Shown here piece after piece: positions 52,400-63,300 of a stretch of DNA of 64,000 nt (the stretch's first letter is position 1; each line of letters begins with the position of its first letter). The position numbers and the translations under genes are program-made. The notes beneath the pieces were generated by a model. It was not told where the DNA came from. It saw only the letters and a program-made list of their open reading frames with translations, and searched no databases. Source of the stretch: Symbiodinium natans (taxonomy: Eukaryota > Sar > Dinophyceae > Suessiales > Symbiodiniaceae); contig CAJNDS010002533.1 of the NCBI GenBank assembly GCA_905221605.1, positions 132,001 to 196,000 on the forward strand. The letters are read 5' to 3'.

Positions 52400-53167
52400 T
52401 TGGGGTATAGCCGGGGTTTTGTATTTAGGAGTTCAGAATTCTGGGGTCGCGGGGTTGCAATGCATGGGGGTTTACAGGGTGAGGTCGACGACTTTGGGCG
52501 GGTGGCGCGTCGGGCGCTGGCTCGCAGCTGGGAGACCAGGATGTCTCTGTGTGACCCTCAACTCTCAACCCTAGACTTTGGGTTTGGGGACAGCATCTCT
52601 GAAAACCCTCAGCTCTCAACCCTTCACGTTGCTAAGCCATCCCTCAAGGCAGGACAGTCACATCGGTTTCAAAACCCTGAAACCTGCAGAGGACTTAGTA
52701 GGAAATCTGGGGGGCTCGGTCAGTTATTGGGCTATATGGTGCGGGGTCGCTGTGATAAGGATGCGGTAGTAAACATAGGACCCACAAAGGGACCCTAATT
52801 GAGAAAACCACCCATGAAGGTGAGTAGCTTGGCCAAGGCAAAGTCATGTCTTGAGATACAAGTTCCTTATGCATCTCCTTTCCTCACCCTTAACCCAGAA
52901 CCCTCAGCCCAAAACCGTGAACCCAGAACACAAAAGCCGAAGCCCAAAACAAGAAAGCCCAACAAACCCGAAGCCCAAAACCCTGAAGCCCAAAACCCAA
53001 AGCCCAAACCCAAAAGCCCTCAACCCTAAGCCCAGAACCGAAAACCCAAAACCCTAAGCCCACCATCCCTGGCCCAAAGCCGGGAAACCTAAACACAAAA
53101 TCCTAAACCCTAACCCTAAACCCTAAACCCGAACCCTAAACCCTAAACAAAGTTCAGCTGCCAGAGC

Positions 53168-53220
53168 CTTTCGCCACGAGGGCCGTGCCCCAGAAGTCTC
53201 GGCAACGGCGTCTCCCAGGC
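53168..53220 (-). CDS. Possible exon of a third copy, resembles exon 4
   Basis: Between GCAG|G and AAAG|GC the minus strand reads AWETPLPRLLGHGPRGE. The LPxLLG core matches exon 4 of genes 1 and 2 and its place, right of the exon 5-like block, fits their order. CCCTAAA lies left and TTTAGGG right. Entry phase differs from exon 4 of the other genes. Confidence 0.38.
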
Positions 53221-53404
53221 CTGCTAATGAGTACGGTGTATGGTTGGGGTTTAGGGTTTAGGGTAAAACCCTAAACCCTAAACCCTAAACCCTAAACCCA
53301 CAAACCCAAACCCAAAACCCTAAACAAAGTGGAGATATGGAGACCAGAAGGGCCGCAAGTCGGCCCCAGAAGCGGAAATCGCGGTTTAGGGTTTAGGGTT
53401 TAGG

Positions 53405-53496
53405 GTTTGGGGTTTGGGGTTTGGGGTTTGGGGTTTGGGGTTTGGGGTTTGGGGTTTGGGGTTTGGGGTTTGGGGTTTGGGGTTTGGGGTTTGGGG
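53405..53496 (+). repeat. Homogeneous TTTGGGG array
   Basis: About 13 TTTGGGG heptamers directly following three TTTAGGG units. Confidence 0.95.
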
Positions 53497-53564
53497 CTTT
53501 TCGGTTTAGGCACCCTAAACCCCAAACCGTAAACCCCAAACCCTAAACCCTAAACTTCCGCTCT

Positions 53565-53942
53565 ACAGGGGATGATAGTATCCCAAAAAGTGTAAAGTGT
53601 GCTCACTCAGCTACTAAGAACCCTAAACCCTAACTGACAATCCCAAAGGCCTTCACACCTTCCATGAAGCCCATAAACCCTAAACCCTAAACCCTAAACC
53701 ACAAACCCTAAACCCTAAACCCCAAACCCTAACCCTAAACCCGAAACACTAAACCCTAAACCCTAAAGCCTAAACCCTTCGACCCCGATAGCCACTAGAT
53801 CCCTGCTCCCTGAGCCGAAAGTCCTAAACCTTACCTACTTAGTTGCTGAGTTCAGAAGCCCCAAAAAAGTGTAGACTTTCAGTTCTATAGGGGATTATAG
53901 TATCCCAACACATGTAAAGTGTACTCACTCAGCTACTAAGAC
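53565..53942. repeat. HP-K dispersed repeat, two copies
   Basis: GATAGTATCCCAAAAAGTGT ... GTGCTCACTCAGCTACTAAG at 53,572-53,620 and again at 53,895-53,942, with CCCTAAA tracts between. Confidence 0.62.
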
Positions 53943-54083
53943 TACTTGGAGGTTCATGGCACTTATCACCCAGTTATTATTGTACTTATCACCCACTTAA
54001 AAGAAAAAGTGCCCTAACATGGTTAAACTTGGGATATCAGTGCAGTTCTAAATAGGTTCGCAAGTACCATGAACCTCCAAGTA
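53943..54083. repeat. HP-B hairpin element
   Basis: TACTTGGAGGTTCATGGCAC pairs with AGTACCATGAACCTCCAAGT. It directly abuts HP-K. Confidence 0.8.
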
Positions 54084-54089
54084 AAGGCT

Positions 54090-54172
54090 CCCATGCAGAG
54101 CCTGTTTTTGGGGCAGCACACTGGAATCTCCAATACCGGACCCAAAAAAGAGCTGCATCAGAGTCAGGTAGG
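54090..54172. repeat. HP-I element
   Basis: AGGCTCCCATGCAGAGCCTG ... AAAGAGCTGCATCAGAGTCA. Confidence 0.45.
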
Positions 54173-54292
54173 GCCTAAGTATACCCAGACCCCTGGGAGG
54201 ATCCCCCCAAATTCTACCCTATACTACTATTGGGCCATTCTTAGGAACCCTTAGGGGATCTACTTTTTGGATCCTCCAGTCTGGGTAGGGGT
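54172..54292. repeat. HP-J hairpin element
   Basis: GTATACCCAGACCCCTGGGA pairs with TCCTCCAGTCTGGGTA; second, partial copy at 56,150-56,217 (GGGCCATTCTTGGGAACC). Confidence 0.6.
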
Positions 54293-54388
54293 TGAGGTTC
54301 CAGAGAAGAGGGAAAGTTTCGGAGTTTAGGGCTTGAGGGCTTAGGAGCTGACAGATGGAGGAGCCAAGGCCTAAACTCTAAACCTTGG

Positions 54389-54497
54389 GCTTAGGGCTTA
54401 GGGCTTAGGGCTTAGGGCTTAGGGCTTAGGGCTTAGGGCTTAGGGCTTAGGGCTTAGGGCTTAGGGCTTAGGGCTTAGGGCTTAGGGCTTCGGGCTT
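54389..54497 (+). repeat. Homogeneous CTTAGGG array
   Basis: About 15 CTTAGGG heptamers, then a short TTTAGGG run. Confidence 0.95.
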
Positions 54498-54574
54498 AGG
54501 GTTTAGGGTTTAGGGCTACTGGGCCGACTGTCTTAGGGCCCCACCGCGACGCGAGGAGTTGGGACGCAGCGATC

Positions 54575-54601
54575 CTCACGGCGCTGCTGTCGTGACTGCA
54601 C
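54575..54601 (-). CDS. Possible exon, VQSRQQRRE
   Basis: A 27 nt, phase 0 to 0 block between CAG|G and GAG|GA. Its QQRR core recalls exon 6, but its position right of the exon 4-like block does not fit the known order, so it may belong to another gene. Confidence 0.32.
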
Positions 54602-55276
54602 CTGGGCTTATCCTTAGGCTCAAAGGTTTAAGGTTTAGGGTTTAGGGTTTAAGGTTTAGGGTTTAGGGTTTAGGGCTTCTTAGTATCCCATATTATGAAA
54701 AAAGGGTACTGTGCCCTTCTTTTGGTTGGTTACTTGACAAGGGGAACCTTGAACCAAAGAGATTGTAAGAAGCCCGTGTCGAGCCTTAAAACCCCCAGAC
54801 CTGAGTGGCCTGCAACCCTGGTTTAGGGTTTAGGGTTTAGGGGTCAGGCCCTATTATAAGCCAAAATGAAGGATTCGGGTTAGGGCTTAGAGTTTCCAAA
54901 CCACTTCCTTTTTTGCTGGGCTTTGGTGGCGGCGCCTGGGGGTGGCTTGTTTCGGATATGGTCAAATTGTCCGCTACCCTAACCCGCCCCCCTCCCCCTT
55001 GCGGCTATCCCTCTAAAGGTGATTGTTGAAGTTTCTGTTGTAGAAGAGTTCTGAACTCCCGACGGGACAGTGCACGAGAAGCATGATATAGGGATTTGAG
55101 GGTATCTCAATGATTATGGGCCCATTTGCGGGTCTCTCATAATACATTCCTTACTCACATTGTTTAGAAGGGTACCCGAGAGGTGTAATAGCTCAGAAAC
55201 GCTACCCCCCCCCCCCCGATTCATGACCCCCCCCCGCCGCGAAAAAACCCCGCCTGCCCATGAAAACGACACATCG

Positions 55277-55392
55277 GCTAGGCCCGAGACTAACATGGGA
55301 GGAAAAAAGGGTGTCCTTGTTGGTTTACATGGGCTGAGAAGGGAACCTAAACCCTTAAAAAAGGCCATTTTGGGCCTACTCCGGGTCCTTGC
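55277..55392. repeat. HP-D hairpin element
   Basis: GGCCCGAGACTAACATGGGA ... TGGGCCTACTCCGGGTCCTT. Confidence 0.66.
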
Positions 55393-55409
55393 GGTAGTAT
55401 CGGGTTCAC

Positions 55410-55478
55410 AGGACAGGACGCGGCGTTGCGTGTAGCCACTGCAGCAGCAACCAGGGTCCTGGCAGATTCGAGGACCTC
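55410..55478 (-). CDS. Possible exon, EVLESARTLVAAAVATRNAA
   Basis: A 69 nt, phase 0 to 0 block between TTTAG|G and CCT|GT reading EVLESARTLVAAAVATRNAA then SCP. The acceptor AG lies inside the last telomere heptamer of the intron (GGGTTTAG|G). Helical, Ala-rich peptide. No paralogue in the window. Confidence 0.38.
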
Positions 55479-55618
55479 CTAAACCCTAAACCCTAAACCC
55501 TAAACCCTAAACCCTTCAACCCTACCAACCCTATAAACACGTTTCAGGGATGCTACTAAGACTACAGCTAAGACTAACACGCGGAGGATCCAAAAAACAC
55601 AACCCCCAAGTGACAGCT

Positions 55619-55733
55619 GGACCCGGGAGTATCCTAGGAATAAAAAAAAGGGTGCAGTGCCCTTTTATGTTTTGAGGGGATTCTCAGGGAACCCCAACCC
55701 AAAAAAAAAAAAACGAGCCTACTCCCGGTCCTA
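55619..55733. repeat. HP-D hairpin element
   Basis: GGACCCGGGAGTATCCTAGG ... CGAGCCTACTCCCGGTCCTA. Confidence 0.68.
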
Positions 55734-55736
55734 GTG

Positions 55737-55800
55737 TTATAAAGAATAGGGTTCTTGGGGGGATATTATAGTATAACTACGAAGGGTATCAGAAATGTCT
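55737..55800. repeat. HP-H partial element
   Basis: AAAGAATAGGGTTCTTGGGG then ATATTATAGTATAACTAC; starts directly after an HP-D element. Confidence 0.5.
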
Positions 55801-56210
55801 GGTGTGCATTGTGCGGGCTGCCTATCGTTCGGAACTCTGCCGACCGCGGTTTTTGAAGGCTCGAGGGCTTGCCTGAAGGAGCTAACCTTCCCTCTGATCA
55901 CCCTAAACCCTAAACCCTAAACCCAAAAACCATAAACCCTAGACTCTAAACCCTAAACCCTATAAACCCTAAACCCTTCCCCAAACAGGGACTTGGTTTG
56001 GACATGCTTACACCACTCTTTGCGCGCCGCGCGTGGTTTCGGGTTGAGGGGGGGGCAGGGAAGTGAAGCTGATACATGCTGCCAAAAGGTTTAGGGTTTA
56101 GGGTTTAGGGTCTAACTCACCTTTCATGATGTATGCTCAGACATCCTACCACACTAGTGGGCCATTCTTGGGAACCCTCAAGGGGATTTACCAGGAGTCT
56201 GGGAGGTTGG

Positions 56211-56330
56211 GTACTTGGCTGCACTCAGGAGGGTAACTAAAAAATTAAACTTTTAGCTGCCTTATTAAGAAACCCAATTAACCCAAAAAGGGTAAGGATC
56301 TAAAGTTACAGTAAAGTACCACAAAGGGTA
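56211..56330. repeat. HP-L dispersed repeat
   Basis: TTGGCTGCACTCAGGAGGGT ... GGATCTAAAGTTACAGTAAA, as at 47,176. Confidence 0.7.
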
Positions 56331-56580
56331 GATTACGCAGAAAGCACGGTACTATCAAACTAAAGCATTTCATAGCAGCTCTTCAGGGAGCTGGTGGCTC
56401 TTCAAGAGGGTTTAAGGTTTAGTAAGGTTTAGGGTTTAGGGTTTAGGGTTTAGGGTTTAGGGTTTAGGGTTTAGGTTTCATGCATCTCTGCAATCTTTGT
56501 TTTCGGCCAGGGCTGAGGCAAAAAGACAGCGCAGCAGACTTTGCAAATGGGATCGTCAAGAGAAAGACTGCGGTGGAAGT

Positions 56581-56692
56581 CTAAGGATCCATAATACCTA
56601 CATAGACAATTTTTTGGGGCTTAAAGGGGTTCCTACGTAGTGGTTTTATGGCCCAAGTGTAAACTACGTAGGTGCATGGATCCTTAGGGCAA
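56581..56692. repeat. HP-E hairpin element
   Basis: AAGGATCCATAATACCTACA pairs with GTAGGTGCATGGATCCTTAG. Confidence 0.75.
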
Positions 56693-57052
56693 GCTGATGA
56701 GGCTTCTGAACAAAGAACATTGCCCTCCGTCCCAAAGACAAGGTGGGGTTCCTTTTGGGGCCCCTCTGTAGGGTTTAGGGCTTAGGGTTTAGGATTTGAG
56801 GTTTAGGGTTGTACCCCTAAACCTCAAATCCTAAGCCCTAAACTTCATCATCTTAAGGATCCCTCTATATTTCATGGTGTATGCCTTCTGGGTTGTTCTA
56901 GACAGAAGACCTGTCTTCTTGCATTGAACCCTAGAAAATGAGCTGGGCCCCGGAATCAGACGTTAGAACTCTAAACCCTAAACCCTCAAGACAACATGAA
57001 TAGAAATTGTATGTGGTATCATTCTGAATTTCCCCAGTTATTTGTCAAACAG

Positions 57053-57325
57053 CTGACAAGCTGAGTTTAAGTAAGTTAGTTCAAACTGCTTTTGGCAAGC
57101 CGCATATTCAATTCACCTCAATGCACTTCAATCCATTTCAATTCATGTCAATTCATGTCAATTCATGTCAATTCACTGCAATTCACTTCAATTCACTTCA
57201 AATCACTTCAATTCACTTCAATTCAAAACGCCCACAAACCGCCAGACACCCCGGATCCCTCCCAGATCTCCGACAGCTGACAAGCCGAGTTTAAGTAAAT
57301 TAGTGCAACTCGCTTTCAGTTCACT
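57053..57325. repeat. Decamer array (TTCAATTCAC) between two direct repeats
   Basis: About ten TTCAATTCAC/TTCAATTCATG units (57,107-57,228) lie between GCTGACAAGCTGAGTTTAAG (57,053) and GCTGACAAGCCGAGTTTAAG (57,276). Confidence 0.8.
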
Positions 57326-57329
57326 CAAC

Positions 57330-60300
57330 CCCGCAAAAGGCCCCAAGAGACCCCAAAGCCCCAGGAGGCCCCGGGAGGCCCCCAAATAGGCACCAGGAGG
57401 CCCAAAAGTAAAGTCCCAAAGTAGGCCCCGGGAGGCACCAAGACAACACCCGTCATCTACGACTACACAGGTTTGCCTTCGAACCGTCCAAAACGTAGGG
57501 AGTCACAGACGACAGGAGCGCCGGTCCCGCTCCCAGGCCCCTGAGGCGCAGGCGTCGCGCTCGTGCATTTAAGAATGCCTGCTCGCTCCCCCATCCTTAG
57601 GATCGAGTGGCTTGGAACTACGGGCTTCCTCCGATCACCCTTCAGCCCTTCAATCTCTGAACCAGTCTGCGCTGCAATCGGGCGTCAAGTATAGACCTGC
57701 TGATAGTGGAGTGCTCGCTGCGACCAAAGCTCGCACAGCCAGCTTGAAGGCAGATGGAGGCGCCCCCTCGCGCGTGCAAATACTCTTTGCAGCTCCGCAT
57801 GTGTTGTCGGATACCTATGCGACATTTCCTAAACTCGTAAGTTCCACCTCTCAAACTACAAGCTGCGTGCGACAAGAAAGCAAAATCAGTGCGGTCAGAC
57901 TCCATCCTCGACGCCGAGGCCCACCGCGCCGCAGGTGCGAGCCCTAGGGGCCTAGCTAGCTTGGTGTGCACCAAAGCACAAAGCTCGTCCGGCAAGCAAT
58001 GTTTGTCCTTCCTCGCGCAAGGCTACCAATTCCGATCGAACAGCCCTAAATGCACAGACAGGCAAACTCCACCACGACACGAGCTGCCTGCGCACTGCTT
58101 CTGCAGCGCCAGCGGCGAGAAACTTGCCGAAATACTCGCCAGCCTGACAGAACAGCCAATAAGGTCACATCAGCAGGCTATCCACGGGCATAGCCGAGCA
58201 ACCTGCCACTCAGAGTACGTTGACAAGACCAATCATCGAACACCCTTTATCTCCGTTTAGCCCAATGGGCACAGCACAGCTGTACAGTGCATCGTAATTC
58301 CACCGTTGCATCTCAGAAAAAGTTTCAGAAGTTAACATGGCAAGATACCTAAATAGCGCGTCCATAGATTTATCATATCTGCGTCGCTATAACGATTCAC
58401 GTCGCATGTAGACGAATTATGCAACACAAAGGATGAGGTCAGTTGACGGGCAAAACAACAGGCAGCTCCGCTTCGGCGTGCCTCCTCCCCGAGGACCACG
58501 CCCTCCTCCAACCTGCCTGGACGATTCCAGAAGGAGTGAAGAACAAGTACATAAAGTACATATACGCACGTACAGACACAGGAATGAAGCCTACGCAAGA
58601 GATCACAGCGGAACGCTAGCAGACATTTAAAGCCGCGAAGCCAAACTCTTGACTGCGTGAGTCGATGACACACAACTCGTCATCTCTGGCAGGAGGAGGC
58701 GTCGCTTAAGCACCTCGCTGGACGGTGCCAGAGTCCGGGTGACGCCACATTCGCAGGAGAGCTCCAGCATGGCAGTGCGAAACCTGCGCACTGAAAACTT
58801 CTTTGGAGCATTCATCTTTTCACCGGTCGCTGCGCTCAAAAGATTGTGGCCGGGGCTTGCATCGACCAAGCTCGAATACCCCATCGACACCTAAGTCAGA
58901 TCCTGGCTACAAGGGCCCTCAAAGCAGGGACCCAAAATCTCCAGCATTCTCCACGGGAATGGGCCTCAACGAAACATGCCCATGTCCGAATGAACTTGCA
59001 CGTAACAGGCAGTATTCTTGAAGTCTGCCCTGTACAGGACTCAAGATGCTAGGCTAGGCTGCCTCCTGATGTAAGCTTGGTTCAGGATGATGCGCCGAAC
59101 ATGTCGGGTTTGGGTCTACTGCAGGGTCTCTGAATTTCGGTTCAGGGTTCAATCTCTCACACACACACATTTCATAGCTTTGCATCATCAACGCTTCCAG
59201 GAAGGCAGATCAGCCACTAGCCATGCCAATCAAATTCACCGAGAGTCTTCGGGCATCGCCTGGCAAAGAGCTTAGGTTTTCGGATGCCGGGCCTAGGATT
59301 TCAGACTTATATATAATAGCGCATCGGGATTGAAATGCTAGCAGCATGAAATCAGCGTCGCAGAGTCGGGAAATCGAACACTGCACCTTTCCAAAGGGCG
59401 GACAGCCAACAGAAAACTCAACCCGACCGGAGCTCTCGAACCAAAGCCCTGCGAGAAACCCTGAACACGGTGGTGGTTCAAGCCGCAGCCTGTGTGTCGC
59501 CAGCATGTTCCCCATACTCTTAGTCTTGTTTGTGCTATTCGGAGTCTTAACATGATCTGTGCTCGGTGGTGGACATGGCGGTGCTTAGACCAGACGTACG
59601 ATGCCTGTTACCAACCAAACCTCCGCAACTCCAAAGCCCTGGACCCTGGACACCCCAAACCCTAAACGCCAAACCCGGCCCGAAGCTCCACACACACCCG
59701 TTCCGAAAGCCACATGAACAGAAAGGTCTCACACTAGGCTAACTCAGTACTGCTTGCGTGGTCATGCATCTAGTCACTGATGGAATCAAGCAGCCTCCCT
59801 TCGCCAAGACGGTCACTTAGCAACGTATTACTGGCAACAGCACGCCGCTAGTCAAAGTTGGCACCAGGCCTGGCTGCCTTGAATGCGGCGCGTCGGCCCT
59901 TTCATTGCCTCGGCAAGGAGGAAGGCATTCATCTCAACTACAGTTTAAACGCGCAATTGGATATTTGACTCCCTGGCTGAACGCTAGCTTGCTTCAAGCA
60001 GCTCGATGCGCCAACATCGACAAGGACATTGCTGCCGCGAGCTCCGCCTCATATGGGGCTCCTGTACATGCAGATTATGGACTAAACTCGCATAATGCAG
60101 CGGACTTTTAAGAAACACCAGGCACCAACGGTGGAGGGATTCTCGCAGTGCTCCTTAGAACAGTGCCTGCAGTAGCAGTGAGCAAGCGCGCTCTGCAGCG
60201 GTGCACGCCTGTCCACGAAGACATGTCGTGGTCGCGTTCAAGGCTCGTCTCATGTACTCAGGCACCGCGCAGATATGCGACAAGCAACAACACCCAGAAA

Positions 60301-63300
60301 ATCACTGCACGATACAAGTCGCAGCCAAAACACATCGAGCATCCTCACCCATTAGTCTGGCGATTTTTTACACGTGACAGTACTTGCTCCTCCACCTGCT
60401 TCAGATTCTTTTCCTCACACTGCTGCGTAGTTGTATAATGCGCAGAAATAAAATAATGTCCAACTTGCGCTGCCTCAACGGCCTCTTCGGTCAGCCGAAC
60501 AAGTTCAATCAGCTTGGGCCAGCAGCTCACCTAGCTACACAACAAGATAGGAAGCAAAACAACCCATCACAAAAAGACGTCGGCTAAGTACACGTCGCAT
60601 GAAAACCAGGACGGCGGATTCGTCATCATACAGCGGTTCGTCGCTATAAACACAATCGTCGCTATACAGCCTGCTAGTGGAACTGAGACTTGTGCAGCTA
60701 TTGGCTTTCAGTAGTTCGCCAGCGAATCTTTGTTTGACGAAATGTTTCATATAATTATGCGCTGATTTGGCAGTAGGCGGCATTTGTTCGTATGTACACA
60801 CGCAAGACCACCGGCCCAACATAACGTTACCGCTTCAAAATGAAACCACAAGCAATTTGTACCTGGAAGCCTGAAATTTGTTCTCTGCCACACCTAACAA
60901 ATTTTGTTCTTAAACGTCTTTCGCCTTCTCAGCGTAGACTGCGGCATGTGTTGCTTTCAGAGATGCAAGCTCTGATGTGAGGATGGTTTCTGCGCAATCG
61001 CTTTCGAATGCAATGAAAAAGTTGTGTCAAAATTCGAACCGTCCTTGTTGCAGCGATGAACACGCTATAGTTTTGCAGCGTGGATGGCACCACCCTGGCA
61101 AGTTCAAGATTTTGGGTTGAAATGGACGCGGTACATCGAAACTTTGCCTGGAGGGTGTATATATATATATACACACTTTTTCAAGAGGAAGCACCATCGT
61201 CTAAAGCAAGAGTGAGCCGCTTTATCAAAAGCAAACACGCTACTTCGAAAACCCTCAGTGAAAACAAGTTGCATTGTTGCGGACTTTTGAGGGCAGCGCG
61301 CAAACGTCTGCCAATCAAGGCAGATGCTGCAGGCTTCGCAAGACTTCAAGTTTTGTGCTTGCCATCCATGCCTGTGACGCTCGCGCAAATAGCCGCATTG
61401 CAAAACGAAATCTCGCCATGTTCATATAGTTTTACTCACTTGTCCATCCCGTCATACGTTGGGCTGCATCATGCTCTATGAGTCAGTATATATCTCAGTG
61501 CACGTGCTTCATCGCACTTTGGACTTCAAACGACAAGAAGTCAACCTGCTGCAGGGCGGCCCATCGGGCAACGTGAACGTCAAGTTTATAGACACATGCT
61601 GAGCCTACACGCACGTCGTTTTCGACGGCAAATTGAACGCCTTAAACTTGCTGCACGCCGAGACCGACAATAATTATCTCGCACGACCAGCCAGCCCATG
61701 AGCAGCAGATCGACCCTCCAGAAACTTAACCAAGCTCAAAACAAGATTGCTTTTGTAAGAAGATGATGCCAAAAACCTCAAACTTCCACATCTTAAACCC
61801 TATTTGAAGAATGAAAACCAAAACCACCGTGTTCAACCCAAAGCCCTTTGAGCTTCCCGAAAAGAAAAACCTGATTGCACCACGCTCCCCAGATGGTATG
61901 GTTTTGCTTACGAAGCCTGTCGCCATGGCTCATCTTATCTTTCTAAACGTACAGAGTGGCAACATAATTACATAATAACACTTCGGCCGAAAAGGCAAGA
62001 GCCGTGGAGGCTGAGCAAAGCTACGTATAAGCACGAACATGTTTTTTTTGTTTTTTCATGTTTGTTGTTGCGCTCACATTGCCTCGCGTGGTCCACTTGC
62101 TTGCTTTTTGTTTTTGCACGCTCTTTGTCGGCCATTGCTCCCCCGGCAGCATATATAGTATTTTGGGCTGAAGCCCTTTCGGAGACCCCCTCTCGCTCAA
62201 TCCCTGGAATTAGGAGCAAGTAAGGAGAGACCTTGAAACCATGCAAAAACAGCCTAAAAGCGAAGGAGTAAACAACCCGTCGAGGGTTTCGAGCCCAGGG
62301 TTTGAGATTCTTACGCTTAGGGTTTAGGTTTGTTTTACGGGGTGGAGAAGGGTGACTGAGGGTTCAGGCACTCTCAATTTTGGGGGCTTGTAGGACTCCG
62401 GGCTTAGGCTGTTGGGTTCATGGCTTCCGGCGGAGAGGTGGATGCGAAGGTGCAGACTTCACGCAGGGTGTGACCGTCGTGGAGTTGCATTGCTCCTGTT
62501 CAACCGCTTTGGAACTGTGAAATGTTTTTTGAACTGCGAGACGAGTCCGTGTATCACCGTGTATCTGCGTGTATTCGTCGCTATAACCCAGGGTTTGACC
62601 GTGTATCAACGTGTATCTGCATTGGGCATTCCCAATCCAATTATTCGAATATGTCTATATGATTGGAATCAGGAAGCGAAACCGTGTAGCACCGTGTTCT
62701 GCATCGTGCGTTCCGATTCACAAATGTTCTATCGTCTGAAGGCCGATATCTTCCACAATTGCCACGGTTACCGGGAAGTTGGAGATTCGTTGCCCGATCT
62801 AGAGTCAGGGGGAACTAGAGCCCTGACAGTCGCCATTTCAAGATAGTGCTTCGTAGTTGGCACTCCGAGTGCTAGACCATGTGACTCATCCTGACGCCGG
62901 TTTTTTTTCACACCGTGCCTAATCAAAACGCGCTGAAACTGTAGACCGTTTTTCAAGCCAGGCTACGGAGCCAGATGAACTCTGCATACAACCAACACCG
63001 CCTGGATGAGCACAGTCATCCTCCACATCCATCCGCGGAGCGACGGTCATATTCCTAAGTCCTAAATCCTCCACCGTTTTATTACGTCGCAGCCACTGTG
63101 AGAAGCTTAGCCCGTACTTCACTTTCCAACTGCAGGGCAAGACCTCGGGAGAGTCGTTCTAATAAGCAGTGCGCATATGTGTAGCCGCCATGAGCATTTA
63201 CGTGAACAAACTATAGTGCCTATAAATATTAATCTCGGTGATGGTTTTCGAGAAGTAAAACGGCAAGTACAAACTCCTTCGTGCTAAGAATATCAGCGTT

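Noticed and set aside
22190-54497. CRISPR-like arrays
   Set aside because: Repeats here are contiguous tandem units without unique spacers, and the DNA is eukaryotic.
57612-58260. Overlapping ORFs of 111-123 codons on both strands
   Set aside because: No recognisable motif, opposing frames equally open, and no splice or paralogue support.
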